Shown here in pieces: positions 12,240 through 24,372 of a stretch of 64,000 bases of DNA. Location: NCBI RefSeq assembly GCF_001039355.2, contig NW_019775560.1, forward strand, positions 165,926-229,925, in the 5' to 3' direction. Position numbers and translations under genes: made by a program. The notes below the pieces were generated by a model. The model did no database searches and was not told the origin of the DNA. It saw only the letters and a program-made list of their open reading frames with translations. Origin of the DNA: Lingula anatina. Its lineage: Eukaryota > Brachiopoda > Lingulata > Lingulida > Lingulidae. Each line of letters begins with the position of its first letter. Within the stretch, counting starts at the first letter, position 1.

Positions 12240-12620
12240 CTATGCCAAATATATGTTCAATATTTTGATAATATATAAGCCTTTTAAAATGGAATATCTA
12301 AGACGACTGATATTAAATTTGACAGTCCCTTGAATAGGCCTTGCTGACACCGTCGTAAAAAAAAAAAAAACCCATTCCAACCGACTTATCGAACCAGGTA
12401 TCTAAACTTTGAGCGTTCGTCACCAATTATCCAGGGGAGAGTGCCAGGGTGGTATTCAATAATATAATATCAACAGAGATTATCTTTTTACGCGTTTTGT
12501 ATTTTTAAATACAAATTACGAATTAAAATTAAGATCTGTAAGATCTTGGGGGTGGGTGGGGGTTTAAACCAAGGTTAAACCAAGTATCAATTATATAGGT
12601 AACGATCGCATACAACCCAN

Positions 12621-12893
12621 CAAGTCTCCAAAGAAAGCAAAGAAGCCAGCCGGTGAGAAGAAAGCAAAGAAGGCCAAGTCTCCCAAGAAAGCTAAGTCCC
12701 CCAAGAAGGTGAAGGCAGCCAAGCCAAAGGCAGCGAAGAAGGCCAAGTCTCCGAAGAAGCCGGCCAAGAAAGCCGCCAAACCCAAGGTGAAGAAGTCCCC
12801 TAAGAAGACTGCCAAGAAGTAAATGAATACTTCTGTTGTCGTTTCTACAACTTAACGGCCCTTTTCAGGGCCAACCCAAACAACCAAGAAAAG
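12621..12893 (+). pseudogene. H1 repeat copy 2 (3' part only; probable allelic contig)
   Basis: Starts immediately after a single n at 12620, in mid-codon of the H1 tail. It runs to the stop at 12822 and on through a complete stem-loop (12857-12872) and CAAGAAAAG element (12885-12893). It differs from 11605-12168 by a few substitutions (for example a Ser-to-Pro codon change) and small indels in the 3' flank. With no promoter or globular domain, and starting at an n, it is best read as the other haplotype and not a second gene. Confidence 0.8.
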
Positions 12894-13084
12894 CTATGCC
12901 AAATATGTTCAATATTTTGATAATACATAAGCCTTTTAAAATGGAATATCTAAGACGACTGATATTAAATTTGACAGTCCCTTGAATAGGCCTTGCTGTC
13001 ACCGTCGTAAAAAAAAAAAAAAAAAACCTATGCCAACCGACTTATCGAACCAGGTATCTAAACTTTGAGCGTTCGTCACCAATT

Positions 13085-13184
13085 TTCCAGGGGGGGGGGG
13101 GGGGGGGGTTTCAAAAAAAAAAATAAAAAGAGTTTTCTTTTTTCCCGTTTTGTTTTTTTTAAAACAAAATAAAAAATAAAATTN
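13085..13184. other. Homopolymer-corrupted contig end
   Basis: A run of about 20 G, then runs of A, T and C, aligns by order to the clean sequence at 12435-12535, with each base class smeared into homopolymers. It ends at a single n (13184). This looks like a low-quality read end kept in the assembly, not biological sequence. Confidence 0.75.
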
Positions 13185-13599
13185 TCACTGCTGGCACCCT
13201 AGTCCAGACCAAAGGCAAAGGTGCTTCTGGCTCTTTCAAACTGAGCGCTGCCGCTAAGAAACCAGCAGCGAAGCCCAAGAAAGTAAAGAAGCCCAAGGCA
13301 GAGGCAAAGAAAGTGAAGAAGGTCGCCAAGTCTCCAAAGAAAGCAAAGAAGTCAGCCGGTGAGAAGAAAGCAAAGAAGGCCAAGTCTCCCAAGAAAGCTA
13401 AGTCCCCCAAGAAGGTGAAGGCAGCCAAGCCAAAGGCAGCGAAGAAGGCCAAGTCTCCGAAGAAGCCGGCCAAGAAAGCCGCCAAACCCAAGGTGAAGAA
13501 GTCCCCTAAGAAGACTGCCAAGAAGTAAATGAATACTTCTGTTGTCGTTTCTACAACTTAACGGCCCTTTTCAGGGCCAACCCAAACAACCAAGAAAAG
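13185..13599 (+). pseudogene. H1 repeat copy 3 (5'-truncated; probable allelic contig)
   Basis: Begins after the n at 13184 inside the globular-domain codons (equivalent to about 11825) and continues to the stop at 13528, then the stem-loop (13563-13578) and CAAGAAAAG element (13591-13599). Its 3' flank shares indels with the first copy and not with copy 2, so copies 1 and 3 look like one haplotype and copy 2 the other. Confidence 0.8.
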
Positions 13600-14790
13600 C
13601 TATGCCAAATATATGTTCAATATTTTGATAATATATAAGCCTTTTAAAATGGAATATCTAAGACGACTGATATTAAATTTGACAGTCCCTTGAATAGGCC
13701 TTGCTGACACCGTCGTAAAAAAAAAAAAAACCCATTCCAACCGACTTATCGAACCAGGTATCTAAACTTTGAGCGTTCGTCACCAATTATCCAGGGGAGA
13801 GTGCCAGGGTGGTATTCAATAATATAATATCAACAGAGATTATCTTTTTACGCGTTTTGTATTTTTAAATACAAACTACAAATTAAAATTCGTCAAGATC
13901 TGTAAGATCTTGGGGGTGGGTGGGGGTTTAAACCAAGGTTTATGTCTGTATCAATTATATAGGTAACGATCGCATACAACCCATCAACGCCCCCCCCCCC
14001 CCTCCAAACATACGAACGAAACTACCTCTTTGATTCATGCACTTACGGGGTATTAGTACCTTTAATTATCATGTTCTTAGCAAAATCCATCATACGCACA
14101 TACGCTTCTCTTGTTAGACGGACGGCGCTCCCATTAATCGTTATTAGGCGTGTGTCCAACTTTCGACAAATTAACTGTCATTAGTTGACACATTCCAGAT
14201 TGCATGTTATTTTTTCTTCTTCTCCTCTCTCTTGTATTTTCTAAAAAGGAAATAGATATAAGAGAATAATGATTCATTCCTACCGCAAAATATTCTCCTA
14301 TATATGTTTTCTTTAATTATCTGTAAATGTGCTGCTATATATTTATTTTTTGTTATTTGATGATTAGCCTATGATCCGATTGTACCTTATACGTGAAGGC
14401 GTAGGCCTACGTTTATTGATAAAGATTCCGTTGCATTTAAGATGTAGGCCTAAATATTGAGATCAGATAATTTTGCCTGTTTGAAAGTTAGGCCTACTAT
14501 TTTTTTTTTTTTTTTTTTTTTTGGTCATCCAAACGTGTGAGTTGGATTAGAAAAGTCTTCTGTACGATATTTAGATATCAAAATATGACTTCAGGTAGCT
14601 CCCCCCCCCCCCCCCGGCAGCCCAAGATCCTATAAGTTGTTATTCTTTCTAAAATAATCTAAAATGAAATAATCCTTTTGATAAGTTATGAAGGTGATAT
14701 CAAAGGTCTCTAATTAAACTAGTCCGTGACAAGTAAACTCTCGATCTGTTTCAGGCTCTGACATCGGTGACTAGTTGGGATCATTTTCAG
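13600..14790. other. H1 3' flank and HAUS7 upstream region
   Basis: 13600-13985 repeats the H1 downstream sequence also seen at 12240-12619. The rest is AT-rich with a poly-C tract (about 13989-14001), a poly-T tract (about 14501-14522) and another C run (about 14601-14615). No coding region is recognised. Confidence 0.6.
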
Positions 14791-14792
14791 TG

Positions 14793-17700
14793 ATGGCGGT
14801 TTCTGAAAAGACGTTGGCTGTTGCTCGAAGTTTTAAGGCAAAACTAGACGTGAGTGTGCGTTCCAAAAGATTGTATAGTTTCTAGAATGAGTGTTTAGAC
14901 GGTTTTAACAGTAACAACATGTAACTCTGAATAACTAGCAAAAAATATGAATTAGAAATCGAAAATAAAGCCCATGTGAGTATTTGAAATCTTTCATATT
15001 TTTAACAGCACTAATGACATGTGATGGTACATTGTAATCCATTTCTTTATCTCGTAGCAACTTGGCTGTCCCTTCACTGAAGATGTAGACGTGTCATGGA
15101 TACTAGAGCTGATATTCAAGCCTGGAGAGCCCAGGATACGTTTGCTCCAGTGGCTGTTTTCAAAGTAAGACAACTAATCTATAAAACAGGCGTCTAAGAC
15201 AAATTTAGTGCTTGGATGAATGAATGGATAAGATGGAGTTGACCACAGGTGACTCGCGTGTCTGAGGGCATGACGGCATGAAGGTATCATTCTTTGTAGG
15301 GACCATTGCTGAATGAATGCTGTGCCTCCAGCAGCTCAATCGGCTTCTGGAAGCTTTTTTACTTGATTTTGATTACCATCCAATGCACACAAAATCACAA
15401 AAGGGTATTTGATGTACATTAAATATTCCCTTATGTCTTTGAGGCCTTAGACAGAGGTTGCTTTGAAGTTAGAATGTTATTAAACAGCCTCTTTTTAATT
15501 TGAATACCATTTAACTGAAATAAAGTGTATGTATAACTTTAACACTTCACTGGAGTTAACTTTTTTTCCAAGGTTTGACTCCAAGTTGAATGACATGTTA
15601 GATCCACAGTTGGCTGCCACTGACACTAAAATTGACTCCAGAATTCAGAGTAAGTACATTGATTAAATGGGACAGAGTATCCATATATTTGTTTGTGTTT
15701 CCGATTAAGTCCTTATTTGTCTAAAAATTTCATTTATTTAAGTTGATTCAGGTTGTTGCAAACAGTGTGCATCTTATACTTTGCATTGTCATAGGCAGAC
15801 TGTGATGCAAGTGAAATTTCTAGCAAATATTCACACAACTGATACAAATTTTGGTAATGATAACAACAATAACAACAGTAATAATAAATTAAGACATTTT
15901 AAAAAAATTCCTTGATTTCAATGATTTGATGTTCTCTTTTATTAAAGGACTACTGTTTATAGCGAACACTTTGGGACTGTGCAGATATGATGATGTGGAC
16001 CTCATAAGGGTGAGATATTAAATGGTGTTCCAAGTACAGTTCATCTCTCCTAAACTTAGTTAAGAAAATGTGGTTGGCACAGTTTTTGAAAATAGTAAAA
16101 TTTGCTGGCGTTGTGGGGATATTCTAGTACCAACAACCCGTTGCTCTATTTTTTTTTTTAATATACCATTGTCAATCAATTTTTGAGACCACTGTGTTTG
16201 AACTTCCTTAACTTATTATTAGAGTAATTGTTGGCAAGCACTGGAATGTTGTAAAGAGATTTAGCAAAAGTGATTTATTTTATTTCAAAAGTCTGAATCC
16301 TTTATACTCAACTTATTTTATGCTATACAATATCTTTATGACATATTTCAATAATTAATCTGGACTTCTTTATTTTATATTTTCAGGGTGTTGCCTCTCA
16401 GGCTAAACAAATCTCTTTCATGGATCAACTGTTAGACTTGGTGTGGATTAAAGACACAGCTGATGATCCTCAGCTCAGACACATGCAGAGTCCAGGAGTG
16501 GTTAGGTATAGGATGGTAGATCCTTTTTAAAATGCATGTGTAGATTAATATCATGTGGCACTTTTTTGAGGCATTCTTCTTCATAGCAGGGTTTATATGC
16601 AGTGAGGATTGGGTGATTGTATTGCTTGACATTTAAAATATTTTTATTTATTATATTAGATTGGTATTAATATTGGAGTGTATCAAGGATAAATATGCAG
16701 CAGTACTTCTGCAGTAAAATCACATTGAACCCCCATTTGTGTCTGATTAATTCATCTCTATTCAGTGGCATTTGAAAAGTTATCACTTCTGAGTGACTAA
16801 GCTTTAAATCTTGACCTTGTTATACTACCAAATTATTCAGCCAGTGAACCTCTTAATGGCATTTTTTCTCATTGGCTTGTATCCTGTCCAAATTCATAAT
16901 AATTTGACTTCAGTTGGCAGTTGCTTCTAACAAATATATAAAGCTCCATGCATTTTTGTCAGCATTATGGGTTATAAATATATTAAGTCATACAAAATGA
17001 ATTTTGTTGTTCAATGTGCTATAGATTACCGTCTGTATCTAGAGACAACTGTCAGTAGCACATTACATGCCACATAAATAATTTCCACATAGTGTTTATA
17101 TTTTTGCTCAGAGTGTCGTTTATTTTTTACTGATAGTGAGACCACCCAAATAGATGACCAGTTTACTCAAGACTGTTGGCTGGCAGACACAATAGCTGGT
17201 CAGGAGAGGATGCACACCATGTTCAGTCCTAAGGCGCGCCTCCTGCCCCCTGATCTCATGAAGTCTGTGGAACAAAGTTGGAAGCAGAGGGAGAAGAAGA
17301 ATCCAAATTGGTAATTTATTTAAAGCAGGATTGTTGACTATGTGCACTTCTGCATGTTTTACTCACTGTTAGCAATGTTTTATCTTCCTTTGGTTTGCTG
17401 TTGTTTTCAGCTTTTTTATGTACAGACACAGATGTGTCTGTACNTTATTAGAGTAATTGTTGGCAAGCACTGGAATGTTGTAAAGAGATTTAGCAAAAGT
17501 GATTTATTTTATTTCAAAAGCCTGAATCCTTTATACTCAACTTGTTTTATGCTATACAATATCTTTATGACATATTTCAATAATTAATCTGGACTTCTTT
17601 ATTTTATATTTTCAGGGTGTTGCCTCTCAGGCTAAACAAATCTCTTTCATGGATCAACTGTTAGACTTGGTGTGGATTAAAGACACAGCTGATGATCCTC

Positions 17701-20655
17701 AGCTCAGACACATGCAGAGTCCAGGAGTGGTTAGGTATAGGATGGTAAATCCTTTTTAAAATGCATGTGTAGATTAATATCATGTGGCACTTTTTTGAGG
17801 CATTCCTCTTCATAGCAGGGTTTATATGCAGTGAGGATTGGGTGATTGTATTGCTTGACATTTAAAATATTTTTATTTATTATATTAGATTGGTATTAAT
17901 ATTGGAGTGTATCAAGGATAAATATGCAGCAGTACTTCTGCAGTAAAATCACATTGAACCCCCATTTGTGTCTGATTAATTCATCTCTATTCAGTGGCAT
18001 TTGAAAAGTTATCACTTCTGAGTGACTAAGCTTTAAATCTTGACCCTGTTATACCACCAAATTATTCAGCCAGTGAACCACTTAATGGCATTTTTTCTCA
18101 TTGGCTTGTATCCTGTCCAAATTCATAATAATTTGACTTCAGTTGGCAGTTGCTTCTAACAAATATATAAAGCTCCGTGCATTTTTGTCAGCATTATGGG
18201 TTATAAATATATTTAGTCATACAAAATGAATTTTGTTGTTGAATGTTCAATGTGCTATAGAGTACTGTCTGTATCTACAGATACTGTCTGTAGCACATTA
18301 CATGTTACATAAATAATTTCCACATAGTGTTTATATTTTTGCTCAGTGTCGTTTATTTTTTACTGATAGTGAGACCACCCAAATAGATGACCAGTTTACT
18401 CAAGACTGTTGGCTGGCAGACACAATAGCTGGTCAGGAGAGGATGCACACCATGTTCAGTCCCAAGGCGCGCCTCCTGCCCCCTGATCTCATGAAGTCTG
18501 TGGAACAAAGTTGGAAGCAGAGGGAGAAGAAGAATCCAAATTGGTAATTTATTTAAAGCAGGGTTGTTGACTATGTGCACTTCTGCATGTTTTACTCACT
18601 GTTAGCAATGGTTTATCTTCCTTTGGTTTGCTGTTATTTTCAGCTTTTGATAAAGATTGAAGCCCATTGGACATTAACGTATTTGACTATCATTGGAAAA
18701 AGTGTACAAGTAACACGTTTTCAGTTTTCTTCTATTTTTATGTTCTCAAAAAAGAGATCAGTCTGAAATTTAGTGATGATATGGATAATTTCCCACTTCC
18801 CTTTCAGTTCCCATGTCCCAGATATAACACAGCTTGTCCAGATGTCACAAGAACTGTCCAGAAATTTGGCTAGGCAGACAGAAATACTAAATGAATTAAA
18901 AGCAGGTGTAAGTATAACAATGCTACCAAACACAGATTCTGAATCAAGAGGGCAGAATAAGCTTCTGTTCCACTCCAGAAAGGGAAGGTTATACAGCTTT
19001 ATCTAAGTACAGCAAAAGGACCCATCTGTGACATTTTACCCCCCAAAACTTATTAAAAAGATATTTAAACAAGTACAACTTCTAGACTTGTACACATTTA
19101 CAAGCTTGGCATTGTAGAACCATTACTATTCATTATAAACATCATTACCTTCCATAGATAACATTATTGTTTTGATAACTGCATTTAGATTACTCTCTCT
19201 TTATTTTCCAGTACCATCTCCCAGAGCAGGATGATGCTCTCCAGGACAAAGTGACCAGAACACTGAGACTGGTGCTGTCAGAATTGTCCCAGCTAGTTGT
19301 GGGGTTTTCTTATGTCTTTGAAAATGAGATGCGGCAGTGGTGTAATAAGACACCACCCTCCTTGACGGAGCTGGGCCCAGCTTTTAAAAGAGTTCACACC
19401 ATGCTACAGCAATTTACAGCTGTATGTACTTTTCTTTTTCATCTGGTTTCACTGTATTGGTCCATCTTCATAGTATTTAATTTTTTTATTATTATTGTCT
19501 GGTATTGCTTTTTTAGCCCATCTTCAAAGTTTATAATTTTACTTATTTTTAGTTCTTAAAATTGTATTGTTTGAACATGTATGCAAGGAAACGAAACATT
19601 TTTATCCATTTTTGGTAAAAAGATATTAATAATCTACATTTCTAATCACCTTCTGTTGTCAACTTTGCAACAAATACTTTTTCAGCTCTTACAAGGTTTA
19701 TCAACAATAAGAAGTTCCTATACAACTGTGTGTGAAGAAAGTTCTGAGAGGACTAAAACCATCTTAAATCCAGACAAGACAGCAGGATTAGGTAAACAGA
19801 TAATTTATGTCTAGCATTGGCAGTGTTATATGACTTCAGTAATTCCTTCATAGTTATATATGTTTGGTAAAGTTTACTGTTGTTATTTATTCATTTTTTT
19901 TTTTTTTTTTTTTTTTTTGTAAGTGTAAATGTATCATCAGGTCAAGTGTAGAGCACACAGTGCATTGTGTGTTTTTGCCAAGAAACTGAAGATTTCCTTT
20001 CTCGGAATCTACTTAATCTCATCATCCTCATTCAACTCTCAGTAATAATCATGGAAGATTCTTTAATCAAACAGTCAAAATCAAGTCTACAATGTTACGA
20101 AATTTGTCAGAATGATATGAAGGCAAAAATGCCCGAGAACAGTCAAGGTGCATTCACAATTAAACTTTTGTAATTTCAGTAGTTCAAATTAATTGGGGGC
20201 TTTCCAGGAGTGCAATCAGATTACTGTAGAAGACTAATATGCCTCTTCCTGGCATGGAGTAAAACAGTAAAGCTGGTGATTGTACACATACCTTAGACAC
20301 GAGGGGAGTAGGATAGTGTACATTGTGAATGCACCCAAAGTCTAAGTTTATATATAATCCATTAATAGCCAGTACTACCATCAGACATGATTAAATTAAG
20401 CAGAAAGCAGGTTCCAGGGCTCCTCCAGGTGAAGGATGACCCAAAAGATGGAATTGCAATTACAAAATCATCACATTTTTATCTTGGTAACCAACTGTAA
20501 TTTTTGATCCCATTTCAGCATATGTCAGCCAGGCAGCCTTGGACAGTTTCCAGGAGTGCGTCTCTGTTCTGGAGGAGACTATGAGACACAGGGGTCAGAG
20601 GAAAGGACAATCGGAGGCCAGTTTTCTTGGAAATTCTACCATGATCAAACTGTGA
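14793..20655 (+). CDS. HAUS7: HAUS7 homologue, augmin complex subunit 7
   Basis: Ten exons give 382 residues plus stop: 14793-14849, 15058-15164, 15573-15649, 15948-16009, 16387-16505, 17137-17310, 18808-18907, 19212-19421, 19686-19791, 20519-20655. Exons 1-6 lie in one assembly block and 7-10 in the next, and the phases fit across the join. The length is close to vertebrate HAUS7. Recognisable family features are an N-terminal CPF...-LLQWLFSK segment and the AKQISFMDQLLDLV block, followed by helical, coiled-coil-like sequence (exons 7-9). HAUS7 is part of the eight-subunit augmin complex that recruits gamma-tubulin to spindle microtubules for branching nucleation. The start ATG is the first in frame, just upstream of the conserved region. 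Assignment rests on motif order, since the family diverges fast. Confidence 0.85.
17415..17443. mobile_element. Left edge of a haplotype-specific insertion
   Basis: After CAGCTTTT the block ending at 17443 diverges from the matching site at 18640-18660 and enters a short palindrome (GTACAGACACA, two bases, TGTGTCTGTAC) before the n. The corresponding right edge appears to be 21393-21461. Together they suggest a transposable element in HAUS7 intron 6 present in only one haplotype. Confidence 0.5.
17445..18630 (+). repeat. Second copy of HAUS7 exons 5-6 (overlapping contig)
   Basis: Sequence after the single n at 17444 repeats 16220-17400 with scattered substitutions and small indels. Exon 5 recurs at 17616-17734 and exon 6 at 18370-18543, both still open and with intact splice sites. 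The protein sequence is unchanged in these exons. This is the start of assembly block D (17445-21391), which continues into exon 7 without an inserted element. Confidence 0.85.
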
Positions 20656-21392
20656 TGGTCCTTTGTGGGGAAGAAAATTTCTGAGCACAACCATTTGCCA
20701 AGAAGGAAAAGGAATTTTTTCTGTATGGTCCAATCTCAAAAACATTTGGTAACCCTTCTAATTCTGGCAAATGGTTTGGACTAGATGTATTCCTCATATA
20801 ATCCGGACTTAAAACAATTCAACTTGGTAGTAATGGGGAAAAAAACGGCTCATCAAGTACTTCAGGAAATCGTGCCTGAGGATGGAAATGATATGGCATT
20901 TGCAGATCTCTACAGAGCATGGCTAAACAGGGATTGACCAAACTATTTCCATGAATGGCTTCATACTTGTTACTTCTTGGTTATTGAAATAAATTATTTT
21001 TCTACAAGACATTTCCCTTTTGATTTTATACTCCGGTATTGAACGTATTCACACTACTGAAATATTACTTATTGAAAGAAAATATTCCTCGAATGAAAAT
21101 AAGTTTTTGTTTGGTTTCTATTGCAAATCCAAACACCATTTATAAAAACCACAAAAAACAATATTTTTTTAATTTTCAAAATATCTTTTATTCAAAAAAT
21201 GTTTCTAAACTCAAAAAAAGTAAGGACTAAAAATTGCATATGAAAAAAAAATGCTCAGCATCATTTATGTTGGTTTTGTTTACAATTATATAGTATCAGA
21301 AATATCGCAACATGTCATTTGGTGTTCTAGATGAATGTACAATCAGACTTACAACCAGGGATAAAGGATGCAGCAGCAGCAGGCAAGAACAN

Positions 21393-21461
21393 TTTTTCAC
21401 TTATTTGCATCTTTATTTTCTGTTCTTTGTCTGTACATTTGACAGCTTTGCTGCCTTGTAT
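21393..21461. mobile_element. Right edge of a haplotype-specific insertion
   Basis: About 69 bases after the n at 21392 have no counterpart at the matching HAUS7 intron 6 site (about 18650) but match the ZRANB3 intron repeat at 318-360. From 21462 the sequence rejoins the HAUS7 intron. It is read as the right end of an element whose left end is at 17415-17443. Confidence 0.5.
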
Positions 21462-24371
21462 TAAAGATTGAAGCCCATTGGACATTAACGGATTTGACTA
21501 TCATTGGAAAAAGTGTGCAAGTAACACGTTTTCAGTTTTCTTCTATTTTTATGTTCTCAAAAAAAAGATCAGTCTGAAATTTAGTGATGATATGGATAAT
21601 TTCCCACTTCCCTTTCAGTTCCCATGTCCCAGATATAACACAGCTTGTCCAGATGTCACAAGAACTGTCCAGAAATTTGGTCAGGCAGACAGAAATACTT
21701 AATGAATTAAAAGCAGGTGTAAGTATAACAATGCTACCAAACACAGATTCTGAATCAAGAGGGCAGAATAAGCTTCTGTTCCACTCCAGAAAGGGAAGGT
21801 TGTACAGCTTTATCTAAGTACAGCAAAAGGACCCATCTGTGACATTTTACCCCCCAAAACTTATTTAAAAGATATTTAAACAAGTACAACTTCTAAACTA
21901 GTACACATTTACAAGCTTGGCATTGTAGAGCCATTACCATTCATTATAAACGTCATTACCTTCCATAGATACCATTATTGTTTTGATAACTGCATTTAGA
22001 TTACTCTCTCTTTATTTTCCAGTACCATCTCCCAGAGCAGGATGATGCTCTCCAGGACAAAGTGACCAGAACACTGAGACTGGTGCTGTCAGAATTGTCC
22101 CAGCTAGTTGTGGGGTTTTCTTATGTCTTTGAAAATGAGATGCGGCAGTGGTGTAATAAGACACCGCCCTCCCTGACGGAGCTGGGCCCAGCTTTTAAAA
22201 GAGTTCACACCATGCTACAGCAATTTACAGCTGTATGTACTTTTCTTTTTCATCTGGTCTCACTGTATTGGTCCATCTTCATAGTATTTAATTTTATTTA
22301 TTATTATTGTCTGGTATTGCTTTTTTAGCCCATCTTCAAAGTTTATAATTTTATTTATTTTTAGTTCTTAAAATTGTATTGTTCAAACATGTATGCAAGA
22401 AAACGAAACATTTTTATCAATTTTTGGTAAAAAGATATTAATAATCTACATTTCTAGTCACCTTCTGTTGTCAACTTTGCAACAAATACTTTTTTAGCTA
22501 TTACAAGGTTTATCAACAATAAGAAGTTCCTATACAACTGTGTGTGAAGAAAGTTCTGAGAGGACTAAAACCATCTTAAATCCAGACAAGACGGCAGGAT
22601 TAGGTAAACAGATAATTTATGCCTAGCATTGGCAGTGTAATATGATTTCAGTAATTCCTTCATAGTTATATATGTTTGGTAAAGTTTACTGTTATTTATT
22701 CATTTTTTTTTGTAAGTGTAAATGTATCATCAGGTCAAGTGTAGAGCACACAGTGCATTGTGTGTATTTGCCAAGAAACTGAAGATTTCCTTTCTCGGAA
22801 TCTACTTAATCTCATCATCCTCGTTCAACTCTCAGTAATAATCATGGAAGATTCTTTAATCAAACAGTCAAAATCAAGTCTACAATGTTACGAAATTTGT
22901 CAAAATGATATGAAGGCAAAAATGCCCGAGAACAGTCAAGGTGCATTCACAATTAAACTTTTGTAATTTCAGTAGTTCAAATTAATTGGGGGCTTTCCAG
23001 GAGTGCAATCAGATTACTGTAGAAGACTAATATGCCTCTTCCTGGCATGGAGTAAAACAGTAAAGCTGGTGATTGTACTTAGAAACGAGGGGAGTAGGAT
23101 AGTGTACATTGTGAATGCACCCAAAGTCTCAGTTTATATATAATCCATTAATTGCCAATACTACCATCAGACATGATTAAATTAAGCAGAAAGCAGGGTT
23201 CCAGGGCTCCTCCAGGTGAAGGATGACCCAAAAGATGGAATTGCAATTACAAAATCATCACATTTTTGTCTTGGTAACCAACTGTAATTTTTGATCCCAT
23301 TTCAGCATATGTCAGCCAAGCAGCCTTGGACAGTTTCCAGGAGTGCGTCTTTGTTCTGGAGGAGACTATGAGACACAGGGGTCAGAGGAAAGGACACTCG
23401 GAGGCCAGTTTTCTTGGAAATTCTACCATGATCAAACTGTGATGGTCCTTTGTGGGGAAGAAAATTTCTGAGCACAGCCATTTGCCAAGAAGGAATAGGA
23501 ATTTTTTCTGTATGGTCCAATCTCAAAAACATTTGGTAACCCTTCTAATTCTAGCAAATGGTTTGGACTAGATGTATTCCTCATATTAATCCAGACTTAA
23601 AACAATTCAACTTGGTAGTAATGGGGAAAAAAAAACGGCTCATCAAGTACTTCAGGAAATCGTGCCTGAGGATGGAAATGATACGGCATTTGCAGATCTC
23701 TACAGAGAATGGCTAAACAGGGATTGACCAAACTATTTCCATGAATGGCTTCATACTTGTTACTTCTTGGTTATTGAAATAAATTATTTTTCTACAAGAC
23801 ATTTCCCTTTTGATTTTATACTCCGGTATTCACACTACTGAAATATTACTTATTGAAAGAAAATATTCCTCGAATGAAAATAAGTTTTTGTTTGGTTTCT
23901 ATTGCAAATCCAAACACCATTTATAAAAGCCACAAAAAACAATATTTTTTTAATTTTCAAAATATCTTTTATTCAAAAAATGTTTCTAAACTCAAAAAAA
24001 GTAAGGACTAAAAAATTGCATATGAAAAAAAAAATGCTCAGCATCATTTATGTCGGTTTTGTTAACAATTATATAGTATCAGAAATATCGCAACATGTCA
24101 TTTGGTGTTCTAGATGAACGTACAATCAGACTTACAACCAGGGATAAAGGATGCAGCAGCAGCAGGCAAGAATAAAGTTATTGCATTTGCCCCCTAAAAC
24201 CTGAAAAGGGACTTTATAAAGAACCAAGGTTGTAATATGTAAAAATACATCAATAATTTACACAGTACATAATTGCTACTTCTAGAAAGACTGATCAAAA
24301 CATTGACAACTTAATATAAAATGAAACAAAATGTACTTATCAGTTCCTGAAATAAAAGACAAAATTACAAN
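21462..24371 (+). repeat. Second copy of HAUS7 exons 7-10 (alternate haplotype)
   Basis: Repeats 18650-21391 with scattered differences. Exons recur at 21619-21718, 22023-22232, 22498-22603 and 23306-23442, all open. Differences include the exon 9 acceptor (TTTTTAG for TTTTCAG), an 8-base difference near 23070, and a few codon changes (for example VRQ for ARQ in exon 7). The block ends at the n at 24372 and extends beyond the 3' limit of the 17445-21391 block. Confidence 0.85.
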
Positions 24372-24372
24372 C

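Noticed and set aside
11605-13528. Three tandem histone H1 genes
   Set aside because: Copies 2 and 3 start at single n characters in mid-gene, lack promoters and share indels haplotype-wise; an assembly artefact is simpler.
19967-20173. 68-codon frame in HAUS7 intron 9, present in three blocks
   Set aside because: Falls between exons 9 and 10, has no recognisable motif and starts without a splice or promoter context.
20832-20939. 35-codon frame beginning MGKKTAHQ downstream of HAUS7
   Set aside because: Frameshifted by a longer A run in the alternate haplotype (23620-23636); unlikely to be a protein.
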